From Adiantum capillus-veneris (lineage: Eukaryota > Streptophyta > Polypodiopsida > Polypodiales > Pteridaceae): DNA of 58,000 nucleotides. A program made the translations under genes and the position numbers. The notes beneath the pieces were generated by a model that had not been told where the DNA came from, made no database searches, and saw only the letters and a list, made by a program, of their open reading frames with translations. Below are positions 43,823-54,209 of this stretch, in pieces (within the stretch, counting starts at the first letter, position 1; every line of letters starts with the position of its first letter). The DNA lies in contig CM043959.1 of assembly GCA_014529385.2 (NCBI GenBank), positions 91,557,529 through 91,615,528 on the forward strand, read 5' to 3'.

Positions 43823-45658
43823 ATGGCAGCCGCGATGTCACAGGCAAAGACGAAAATAATGACCATCAACGACTACCTAGAAGAAGTGGAGCCCTTCTTC
43901 ATACCAGAAGGAACACTAAAGCCCACTAGCACATGGATCCAAGAAGATCTGTTAGAGTCCAGCGACCTAAAGATCTACCAAGGAGTGTTCAAAGACACTG
44001 AAGGCAATGTGATCGAGCTACCAATGCTGCTGCGAGAACTCAATGAGTTCATAAGAAGCAAGATGTCCGGGTACTTGGAGAAGATTGATCTCCACAACTA
44101 CTTTGAAGCAATACCGGCAGGGGTGGACATAAAGAGAGTCTGGGAGTTTGTGACAACCATCAAAGAAGATGGAGTGGCCAAAGTAACAGATCTACAAGGC
44201 AGGCCAGAAACGGAAATAATCATCACTGAGCAGGTCGTAGCAGATGCACTAGACCTCTCCAACAAGGGGGATAGTGTAATGAAAAGAAGGGATGAGGTTA
44301 AGGTGTACAATGAGAAGAAAGGAAACTACACCTTTGAAGATATTGCCAACCCAAGAGTGGCAATCATGAGCCAGTTGTACAACCAATACTTCCACATGTG
44401 TACGAAGAGGCCACAGAAGTACAGAATGCCACCAGGTGCAATTGCCACGACATTCACTTGGGCAATGACGAAAGGCACCCCAAAGATAATCAATTATGCA
44501 GCGTATATACATGACAACCTAGTAAAGATGGGTAACAAGAAGCCAACATACATTGTGCGAGGAGAATTAATCACTAAGGTGATAAGTTATGGGGCACTAC
44601 ATGCAAAAGGAAGATGGCCTGATCCCCCGTCCCAAAATGACTAGCTGAGGCTAAAAGAAGACAAAGAGGACGAGCCACAAAGAGCACCAAGGGTTGCTAC
44701 AAGACTAATGAAACGTCTAGAGCCTGTTCAAGAGGAGCAGACAGAGCAAAAGAAAGGAAAGAAGGAATTTGCCCAGGTGCCTGCAAAAGAAACAAGGTCA
44801 CAAAAAGCGGCAAGATTAGAGAGACTGATGGAGAGCTTCCGAGCAGAGAGAGCCCTTAAAGGTGATCTGAGTGAACTCTGGAAGCCATCTCTAGAGTCAA
44901 TGTCGGGATCATCCCAAAGAGTGCAAAGGGACAGATTCAAGGATTATATCAAGAATTTTGAAATTCTTGATGCCGCATCAGAGAATATACTGCATGTCCC
45001 TTTCGCAAAGGAGGAAGTGGAGCAAATACGGCAGAAACTGCTAGATGAGCAAGAGAGCCAAGAGAGGGAAAGAAAAACTAAAGCAGACAGAGATTTAAAG
45101 GGCAAGCCTACATCTCTACCGGCCAGCCCTAAACCCAGCCCACCGCCCTCACCACCTCCTAGCAGCCCTCCACAAGAAGAGAAAGAGACTGAAGACAAGC
45201 CAGAAGAACGGGAAGAGGCCAAGCAAGAGCAGAGCCAGGAGCCGAAGCCAAAAGAAGAGGCTAAGCCTCGAAGTGAGCAACAAGAGTCAGATGATTCTTA
45301 TCACACATTTTTGGACCTGCTAGCTGCAGGATACATGAAGGAAGAAACCGCCACAGTCGCATTCGACTTGGCGAGCACATGGCCAAAAGAACAAATGCAA
45401 GGCATCAGGCTAGTGGAATTAAAAGAAATTGCCACAGATACAGTGGATCTGCACCCGCCCTCCAATGACTGGGACATGGTGATGACGAAGCTAACCGGGT
45501 TGAGAGCGCAGTCCATGGCTTCAAAAAGCGAGATGGTATCTCTCAAGGCTGCTGAAGTGAGGATTAAGATGGAAGTAGACACTCTACAAGGACAAAGCCA
45601 AAGGCAGAAAGAGAGGGAAGCTGAGCTACAGGAAACTACCTATAGCGACCGGCCGTGA
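43823..45658 (+). CDS. Accessory ORF of element A, 612 codons with one in-frame TAG
   Basis: An open frame from Met 43823 runs with only one stop (TAG, 44642-44644) to 45658. Residues 1-270 form a compact region containing GVDIKRVWEFVTTIKEDG, VTDLQGRPETEI, ITEQVVADAL and LYNQYFH..KRPQKYRMPP, all shared with B's ORF. After the TAG is a Lys/Arg-rich stretch, a Pro/Glu-rich linker (PSPPPSPPPSSPP) and a C-terminal coiled-coil-like part ending ELQETTYSDRP, where sequence becomes unrelated (about 45640). I do not recognise the family. It is much better preserved than A's gag-pol, and stands 165 bases downstream of a perfect palindrome. Confidence 0.7.
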
Positions 45659-45925
45659 CAGTGCATGTACGCAGGCCACAACTCTTGTACCTAGCTTATC
45701 GGGCCGTGCGCACTCCTTCACACATCAAACCCCTGCGCCTCAACCTGCCCCCCCAGTACGTGTCAATAGCTGAAAATTTTGATCACCATATGCCGTTCGT
45801 CATCTGCAACTCATGATCACCGTCGGCTCAGGACCACTACGCAAGGGTTGGAGAGCAGAGAGTGATCCTTCGAACCTCTTCACGAGAGCATGGTGAGAGA
45901 GATTGGGATAGAGGAGGAGAGAAGA

Positions 45926-45949
45926 GGGGGGGGGGGGGGGGGGGGGGGG
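45926..45949. repeat. Run of 24 G
   Basis: A homopolymer G24 in a purine-rich context. It could be miscounted by sequencing and could form G-quadruplex-like structures. Confidence 0.95.
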
Positions 45950-46088
45950 TGGAAACTAGGGCTTTTCGGGGCCATGTCGAATAAGCTTCAGTAGCTCACA
46001 AGAAGATTTAGAAATTTTCTCATGTAGGAAAATGAAGTCTTTTCCAATGTTTTTCATACAATGCATAACATCATGATCTTCTGCTTCA

Positions 46089-46200
46089 GAGGCACCGCAT
46101 ACCTAGCTAGGTACAATTGGGGGCAAGGGACCCCGGTCCCCCCCACCGGGGCCGCCGGTCCTTTGCCCCCAATCGTACCTAGCTATGTATGCGGTGCCTC
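46089..46200. repeat. Foldback (MITE-like) inverted repeat
   Basis: GAGGCACCGCATACCTAGCT..., read from 46089, is complementary to the sequence ending at 46200 over about 44 bases with three mismatches and a GC-rich loop of about 20 bases. Weaker complementarity continues outward (AACATCATGA / TCATGATGTT and beyond, about 45995-46285). No transposase or flanking target duplication is clear. A precursor hairpin is possible. Confidence 0.85.
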
Positions 46201-46702
46201 CCTCACAAAAGTTCATGATGTTGAAGTAAGTCACAATGTGGGAATTATTGTGAGAATTTTTCCAAAACTTCTTGTGTAGCAGTATTGGTGATGGCTCCTC
46301 CCTCGACTTCAACACTCATACTCTCTAATTTTGGCCCCTGCAAGTTTCTCGCTTTGCCTTAGCCCTTGAATGGTCGACAAATACCAGGCCTAGAGAGCGA
46401 GCGAGCGAGTGGAGGGGCTTCACAAACTGTTATACCTCTGTCGCTACTCTTCTCTTCCTGTTTCCTGGTTCGTCTACAGTTTTCGAACGCTCGAAAGGAG
46501 GCCTAGAGACTTACTCTCAGAGAAAATGGGAGAAACTATAGCGAGGAGTTGTACGAAGCTCAGCCTCTGAGCAACCTCGATGCCTTGTGATCCTCTGTTC
46601 ACCAAGGTGCTTTGCATAATTTTGATTATGCCTCGAATCGATCCCCATATTGTCCGCGTAAATAAAGCTCCCATATGTGCGTGCGTGTCACTGTCTGTCT
46701 CT

Positions 46703-46707
<5 letters not shown>

Positions 46708-46791
<84 letters not shown>
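46708..46791. repeat. GA microsatellite, tract 1 of a compound minisatellite
   Basis: About 42 GA units followed by GGGAGGATG and then the repeated 200-base body. Confidence 0.95.

Positions 46792-47304
<513 letters not shown>

Positions 47305-47353
<49 letters not shown>
47305..47353. repeat. GA microsatellite, third tract
   Basis: (GA)n after GGGGGGCAGGGGGGAGGG, closing the compound minisatellite. Confidence 0.95.
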
Positions 47354-47357
<4 letters not shown>

Positions 47358-47489
47358 TAGTGACGATTGTGATGATGATGATAACGACACTTGGCTTCTC
47401 CACCTTGCTAGTCAACATGTGTGTAGCTCACTACAAAAGCTCGCTAGCAAGCCCTAAGTGCGACGAGAAACCCAATAATGGCAGCTACA

Positions 47490-47780
47490 TCAATATCTGA
47501 TTGTGCCAACCAATGTGCCTTTATGCTTGTCGCATTGGTGCGATAAGGTTTCAAGCACCACCGTCATTAAGCATGCAAATTTGCTATGGTGCTAGCTTTT
47601 AGTATCTGATTGTGTCAACCAAAGTGCCTTTATGCATCCCGCATTGGTGGGATACGGTAAATCGAGCGCCAAACGAGAGGGCTTCATTCCACACCTCCTC
47701 TCATCATGTGTTCTTTGATCATACAATGTTCAAAATCATGTCACATTGGTGTAGTAAGGTTTTGGGCACCAAATGGGGGA
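47490..47780 (+). repeat. Degenerate direct repeat, about 108-base spacing
   Basis: Versions of TATCTGATTGTGxCAACCAA..GTGCCTTTATGC..CGCATTGGTG.GATA occur at 47495 and 47603, and a shorter CACATTGGTGTAGTAAGG at about 47738. No coding sense. Confidence 0.7.
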
Positions 47781-47999
47781 TGAGGGGGATGCTCCTTCTA
47801 TCTTGATCCTCATTTATGCATACCGCGTAAACACGGTGTGTGCTTATGTGGTGTGTTTCAAGCATAAAACAAGATAGCATCTAGAGATCATATTTAATTG
47901 TCTTTTTGTAATTACATCATTACAATCACTCAATTTGATAACATTGACGTGTGTCTATCTCATGCAAAATAATTGCACAACTTAATTATATATTACATT

Positions 48000-48530
48000 T
48001 TACGTACCAAGCTATTTTTATCTAAAGGTTATTCAAGAAGATGTGGTGAGAATGCATCAAATTCTTTGCCTATGTGGAGTGAGCATGTTAGTTTGATCAC
48101 ACAACGGGTTAGTTTGGTCGCAGAGACAGAGATTCAAGATGGAATTGATAGTCAAGATATAGGTTTAGGGTCTCTATATGAGTTAAAATAGGAGGAAACA
48201 CCAATTAAAGCCTCATTTCGGATAGATCCCTTTGAAACAAGACTAGAAATGTGACCAAGTGTTGTTGATGGGGATGATAGCTCATTACATATGGAGAAAG
48301 GGGAGGATATATCATCCAAAACTAGAGTTTTTAGTTGCCTCGAGTATCATCATCTGCCACTATGAAGGCTCATTCCACATGCGAGAGTTTGGGGCTTGAG
48401 ATATGATGTAGTCAGTGCTTTAAAGTCTACATTTGCTAGTGAAGGATATATCAAAGGGTAGGGAGCATTCGTTGTTTCTTTGAACACATGTCAAAGGAGA
48501 AAGCACAAGTGACAGGTACCCTAAATAGTC
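48000..48530 (+). pseudogene. Decayed coding remnant of unknown family
   Basis: One plus-strand frame reads for about 180 codons with only five stops and protein-like composition: GYSRRCGENASN, SLVAETEIQDGIDSQDIG, KASFRIDPFETRLEM, HARVWGLRYDVVSAL, then FASEGYIKG.GAFVVSLNTCQ. I do not recognise the family. It might be a gene fragment or an old element. It lies between microsatellites and the chromovirus fragment E on the same strand. Confidence 0.35.
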
Positions 48531-48801
48531 TAGTTGTGATATCACTGCTCTCTTTGCTCAATAAAATAGTAGCTTATTTCTTTTTTTATATTAAAATGTC
48601 ATTATGGAGGAGTGGGATTTACCATGAGTATCAAGAAGAGCTTGTTGCACACCCTTAGTTGGATTTCCTTTCTCAAAAGATGTGCCTTTGGGAGGGGAAT
48701 CGTAGAACTATGGCTTGGCAAGCAGTCATCAAAGAAACGTACACCACTAACAAAAATTGATGCTACAAAGGTGTCAGATATTTCTCTGTTAACACGTTTG
48801 T

Positions 48802-48805
<4 letters not shown>

Positions 48806-48853
<48 letters not shown>
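48806..48853. repeat. AC microsatellite
   Basis: About 24 AC units. Confidence 0.97.
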
Positions 48854-48855
<2 letters not shown>

Positions 48856-48949
48856 GTTTTGCTCGGTAAAGTTTTCTCGGTGTATGGTAAGACTCTCACC
48901 GGCCAACTTGGGCGACTGACTTGTGGAAACCACCCACAACTCCCCTCCC

Positions 48950-49755
48950 TTTTCAGCTATTTACAATGCCTATTATTAGCCATCAGTTGGGTGGTTGGAG
49001 TTCAGCTACATGGCGTGTGACATATTTCTATTGGCCTACAATGAAAGTGGACATACAAGAGTATGTTTCAAAATGTGTAGTATGCCAAAAGACCAAGTAT
49101 GATAGAGGGAAGCGACTTGGATTACTCCAGCCATTTCCTATCCCAAATTCACCATGGGAGAGTATATCCATGGATTTTATTTTTGGATTACCCAAGTCTA
49201 TCCATGGGAATACGGGAATATGGACAATAGTCGACAAGTTTAGCAAGCAAGCACACTTTATTCCTGTCAAAAAGACTATTAAGGCACACCAAAATGGAAA
49301 CTCTCTTCATATCACAAATTTTCAAACACCGTGGATTTACAACATCCATCGTGTTAGATAGAGATCCTAGAATGATCAGTAATTTTTGGAAAGGTCTCTT
49401 TGAAAATCTAGGAACAAGATTGAAGTTCTCTTCGGCCTATCACCCACAAACGGATGAAAAAAGTGAGATAGCCAATTTTACGATACTCGATCTACTAAAG
49501 ACTTATGTTACAGAAGTGGATCAACACTCACAATGGGAGAAGTAATTACCTCTTTTAGAGTATGCCAACAATTATACTGTAGATACTTCTATGGGAAAAG
49601 CATCTTTTGAAATAATTGAGGGAAGACCTAAAAGTCCTTTGCTACATGGGAAGATCTTCACTGTTGCCGATGAGTATAGCCCTAACCTCCAAAAATCTTT
49701 TCAAAAGATTAAGGAGGCTATATCCATCTCTCAATAAAGGCAAAAAGCTACTACT
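48950..49755 (+). pseudogene. pol: Element E: chromovirus-type integrase fragment
   Basis: FYWPTMKVDIQEYVSKCVVCQKTK is the C-x2-C end of the zinc domain. SPWESISMDFIFGLPKS, TIVDKFSKQAHFIPVKK and SSAYHPQTDEKSEIAN are integrase-core motifs of chromovirus-like Ty3/gypsy elements. The third acidic residue is present in EKSEIAN. KSFQKIKEAISIS follows, then the sequence is cut by the LTR of F at 49761. The fragment has no upstream RT here. A frameshift lies near 49290-49330. Confidence 0.88.
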
Positions 49756-49760
49756 GACAA

Positions 49761-50696
49761 TGTTGGAGCCCCATTGGTCCAACTATTGTAATGAGCCCAT
49801 CTTGTAAAGCATATCAAATTCCCATTTTATGTCAAAGAAGTCTTATCATTTTGATCCATTCGTCTGGGTTATGTAAAGATTAATCAATTAGTCAGGACTC
49901 AAATTCGTTCCCACTTTGTAATAATGAGTAAGAGAACCCCATGTACATTTTTGAGCTAAGGTGACTAAAGTATAAAAGTCACCTTAGAACCATTTTTGAA
50001 AAACATTTGAATATTAATCCTTTGTCGTACGAGTCTGAGAGGGAGGGAGAGAGAGAGAGAGAGAGAGAGTGAGTGTGTCTTATCCTCTTCGCTACATGCT
50101 TCTCCCTCACCGGATTCACGACGCGACCACACCATCGCGATTGTCTCTCCAAGAGCTACACGCCCATGCTACACATTCACCGTTTCGAGTTGATCACGGT
50201 CGATCCTTCCTCGAGCTTGTTTTGCTTGTAAGTAGCACAAACGGTGTTTGTTTTCAATAATCAAGTGCTTTATGGAATGAGGAAGAGATTAGCTACACAT
50301 AGATACTCATAAACTTAAGTTTCGCCCACTTTTGGATTATGACCTGTTAGTCTATCGCGAATGTATTCGAGATAACTAGGGTTCAAATCTGGTGAGATTA
50401 GACTTATAGGTAAGTATATCCTAGTGAGAGGATGGTGCCTAGTAAGTTTGATGAGATTCCGAGTTCATTGGATGTGTAAACTGTGTTGTGAGCGTTTAGG
50501 GATAGAGTGGGTTCCATTCTACCAGGGTTAGTGATTGATGCATCATAAAAGTGCGTATGTGTAGATTGGTCTCAGCCTGACAAGCTAACAAGATTGCCTA
50601 CGTGCACCTACGGGTTAGTCGTGTCATCGGATGATAAGTATGTTGTCTGTGTCGTGCTGGTGAGTATGAACAGGGGAGTAGTTTTGCCCTAAAACA
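49761..50696 (+). repeat. 5' LTR of element F
   Basis: It starts TGTTGGAGCC at the end of the integrase fragment E and ends AAAACA before the primer-binding site. It contains TATAAAAG at about 49971 and a GA tract at 50041-50069. The partner LTR is not in the window, so the start is inferred from the TG and the break of homology. Confidence 0.75.
49971..49978 (+). promoter_or_regulatory. TATA box in LTR of element F
   Basis: TATAAAAG in GACTAAAGTATAAAAGTC, about 210 bases into the LTR, comparable to the TATA of the LARD-like LTR. Confidence 0.55.
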
Positions 50697-50697
50697 T

Positions 50698-50716
50698 TGG
50701 CGCCGCTGCCGGGGAC
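50698..50716 (+). other. Primer-binding site, tRNA-Asp type, element F
   Basis: TGGCGCCGCTGCCGGGGAC, one base different from the site at 24795, begins two bases after the LTR end. Confidence 0.85.
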
Positions 50717-51479
50717 ACAAGACCTTAAGTAGGGAGATCTACGTCACTCGTGTGATGGTTAGCTTACTTTAGTTTTCACTAGAGAGAGCTTAAACTTTTA
50801 GAACAAGATCCAGGATAGAGTATCCTGAGGTCTAGTGGGTAGCCAGGAAACCTGTGTCTTGCCGAGGGTCTGCGACTAGTTAGATTTAGTTAAGTAGGAT
50901 AATGTGGAGTTATGGTTTTTGGTTTTGAGTGCTTGTTATACTTGTGAAGAAATAGAGTAGAAAAACGCTATAAAACCGCAAAAAACAAACAAAAAGAAGA
51001 AACAATAAGGCAGTTGCTTGCCTTGAAAGCAAAACCCACCCCATATACCCTTGAAAGGGGTGAAAAGAGTCGACATTGAAATTTATGATCCAACACTCGA
51101 GAAAACATAAAAACTGCGACCAAAACCAACAAAAAAAGAAACAGGTGATTGTCATAAGGAAACACTAAGTGAACCTAAAGAGGCCAAGAAGAGATATAAC
51201 CATTAGCCAAGGGTAAACTGACTGTGTCATGGGGTATGACTGATGTTCACAAGTTTAAGATGAAGTGTCATCAAATTTGCATCACTTCAAGTGCAATGGA
51301 GTTGTGAATTGTCATAGAAAAGTGAAATTTGTGAAGTGCTTGAGTTTGAGGTCAAAATAAGTCCAAACTTCATAAAACTTGGGGGATAGACTTATATGGG
51401 CGCAGGGAACAAGACTATGCAAAAACAGACAAAAAATTAAGTCCCCATTGCTCTCTGCCTGGTCTATCATGATAGACTG
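50717..51479 (+). other. Leader of element F
   Basis: About 760 bases with no gene that I support. It is A-rich towards 51130 and ends in the palindrome GTCTATCATGATAGAC (51462-51477) just before the truncated gag. It has no array like that of A. Confidence 0.6.
51462..51477. repeat. Single palindrome before gag of element F
   Basis: GTCTATCATGATAGAC is a perfect 16-base palindrome immediately upstream of the first gag codons. Unlike A's and B's it is centred on CATG and occurs once. Confidence 0.75.
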
Positions 51480-54200
51480 ATGAAGGATATTGTTTTTGTT
51501 GACAGATACGGGCGAGAATACAAACGTATTCTCCCAGAAGAGATTGAAAGGGCAACAGTTCCGGGAGCATCGACCTATGGCCCCGACGAAGTACCAAGAG
51601 CCACCTACACCCCTAGCAAGTCGACTAATCTCTTTTCAAAAGAGTATGACGCTACCTCACATTCTACCCGACCACCGACGTCCAACTACCAAGACCAACC
51701 AGCTACTCAGCCATCATTGCAGGCATGGCTTCGACAGAGTGCTACATTAGAACAAGACCGAACCCGAGAGGGTTATCAAACCACACGAGGATTAAGGGAT
51801 CTACAAGAACCACCACTCTATGCACAGTATCAAGGAGAGAGTAATCCAAAGACTCAGGGGTCAACTGAGCTTGGAAGAACACCCCGAGAATGAGTTCGGA
51901 GAGATGAACCATCTCTCACGAGAATTGTTAGAAATTATGGATTAGGAGCACCATTGGGAGAGGAACCTGGCCACTACAAAAGACCAGAGGAGGTATATCG
52001 GCTAGGACGGGGAGATCCCATGATGAGATTTGTAGACCATCGTAGAATTAAACCTTCTCAAGTGCAAAAATGGGTAAACAAGAAATATATGGGAAGCAGG
52101 GATCCGAGAGATCATGTAGCAGCCTTTGTGCGTGTAATTAGAGCTGAAGAGGTGTTAGACTTTCCTACCCAATTTGCAGGATTCGGTTTAACCTTAGAGG
52201 ATGATGCTGCTACATGGATTGACTCGGTGGAGCGAAGAGACTTTGAGTCTATGGAGGAAGTGTTTGACGAGTTTATCGAGGAATTCTCACAAAGGGGGAT
52301 AGCTCATAATACAGTCTCGCAAATCCATAAATTCAAACAGAAAGATGGAGAGTCTGTGCGAAAGGCGGCCCTCCGATTAAAAAGATATGTTAAGTTCTTC
52401 CCTGTGGAAGAACTGCCAACTCAGTCCAGACTTATGCTTATATTTATCCAAGGACTAAGGAATGCAGATCTTTAAAAGGACTTACATATGAAAAGGAGCA
52501 CTACGTTGAATGATTTAACCAAGGAATCTCTATACCTTGTGGACAATTGTGCGGTCTACAAAGAGGGTGAGTTCAAGTATCTTGACGATGATTCTTCCTC
52601 GCAACAAAGCGGAAGCAAGTCTGCTAAGACAACACTGAAAGGAGAAGTAGCAGTAAGCCAAGAGCAGCTTGTAGAGGAGGTGCTTAAAAATATTAACTTG
52701 TATTCCAAACCACAAGTTAAACAACCAAAATGGTGTGCGATTGAACAAAAATGGACAAACCATGGGACGGAGGACTGTTATTATAACAAGGGATATGTGA
52801 GAGAACGACCATATGCTCCGCAAGCGTAGGCGACATCTCCTAAAATCCCACCGATGCCTAGATATCAGACTGGCAATCTACCAGGACCTGGAGGTGCAGA
52901 AAGACCACAACCAGTGTTGGGACAACAACCCTCCCTACCAGGATTACGACCAATCGGCATAAGATACACACCCACAGTAACTGAGTCGGATGAGAAGGCT
53001 TTGGTACCTATGCATGCATATTACGACGAGCCCAATGGATATGCGGCGAACTCTTTCTATTATCCACCGGACGAACCCTCTACACCAGAACCATGGAGCA
53101 TGATAGGAAATACAGGACCACCAACTGCTGCACAGGCAGTGGGGGAAGGACGATATAGCTTGAATGAAAAAACATTGTTGTTCATAGCCAACGGAGGCAT
53201 GAGCGGGCAAAGAATTGCACACCAACAAGAGGAGCTCCAGGAGCACCTCAACAACCTAAAGGACCATGCTACAAGTGTGGTGGAGACCATTGGCTGAGAG
53301 ACTGCTTTCATGACAAAATCATTAGGGTCAACGCATATTGCACCGAGTGTGGAATTACTCACTTGATCCCTGATTGCCCTAAAAACCCGAGCAAAGGAGA
53401 AAAAACTACCTTGAATATGCTGGGAGCGCTACCTTCCAGTGGAGGGTCAGAAAACGAAACTCCGATTCCTGTTAAGGTCTTGACGAGAGCCCAAGCAAGG
53501 AAAAATGACAATCATCCCAAGAGTAACGATGAAAATCAAGAAGAAATCAAGACTGACAAGTCTACCGTCAGTCGTGATAATCCTTGGAAAGAACGAAGAG
53601 CGAAAATGAAAGCTAGACGTGAGCGAAAACAAAAAGATGTAGAAGCTGAGCTAACGATAGCTCGAGAGCAACTTAAACAGCAAAGAGAGTCCGACTCTCT
53701 AAAATCAACGGAAGGACCAAGAAGTGCAAGCTCAGGAGGGTCGGTATTGGTAGATAAGATCAATGAACCCTTAGATGCAATCTTGCAAGCATATGAAGCA
53801 AGATTGAAGAACAGACAGACTCTAGAGCAAAGATGGATGACATATCCATATCCAGAGATAGAAAAACAGAGACTAGAGATGTGCAAACGGCTGATTGAAA
53901 CTGCACAAGCTTTACTGGAGCCTCCACCTATGGAAGCAGGAGATAGAGTAATCAAACCACCAAACAATGAAACACCTCACAAAACCGAACAAAGGATACC
54001 CGACAAGATAGAAAACATTAAATCCTTGCTGGATGTAGAGGATGCAAAAGACGTACTTAATAGCATTGATGAATCACTGAAAGATTTCCCACCATATTCC
54101 CCTATTGTGGAAGAAAATTGACCTGAAGAGCTATGGGAAACGGTGCGAAAAGCTCAAGAAAAATATGAGACAAAAATAGTCAAGTTCAGCGCCTTTCTCG
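51480..54200 (+). pseudogene. gag: gag of element F
   Basis: It begins MKDIVFVDRYGREYKRIL, which corresponds to about residue 240 of A's gag, so the LRSGR-type N-terminal region is absent. Stops at 51891 (TGA), 52473 (TAA) and 52827 (TAG) and a frameshift at 53225-53290 interrupt it. The capsid (VQKWVNKKYMGSRDP, KFKQKDGESVRKAALRLKRY) is followed by ERPQPVLGQQP and two knuckles, CYKCGGDHWLRDC and YCTECGITHLIPDC. Both are C-x2-C-x3-H-x4-C, one residue shorter than usual. The coiled tail (53363-54121) ends the region. Confidence 0.92.
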
Positions 54201-54209
54201 GAGCTGAAC

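Larger units (their letters stand above)
17200..45640 (+). mobile_element. Element A: Athila/Tat-like Ty3/gypsy retrotransposon, deleted and twice interrupted
   Basis: Plus-strand domains are a leader with palindrome array 1, gag (19037-22800), RNase H joined directly to gag-protease linker sequence, doubled integrase zinc modules split by a non-autonomous LTR element, and integrase (31080-31990). A second protease-like domain split by insertion G, a purine tract, array 2 and an accessory ORF follow. Domain homologies to B and F support one unit, because sequence on either side of each insertion continues the same protein alignment. No LTRs were found; the 5' boundary (17110-17250) and the 3' boundary (about 45640) are estimates from loss of homology. 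Confidence 0.82.
45659..46670. other. Unassigned stretch with G homopolymer and foldback repeat
   Basis: Mostly non-coding. It includes a G24 run (45926-45949) and a strong hairpin (46089-46200). No gene is recognisable. The right-hand part, 46320-46670, has a short GCGA repeat only. Confidence 0.5.

Noticed and set aside
48602-48850. Cys-Val repeat protein over the AC tract
   Set aside because: It is an artefact of the dinucleotide repeat.
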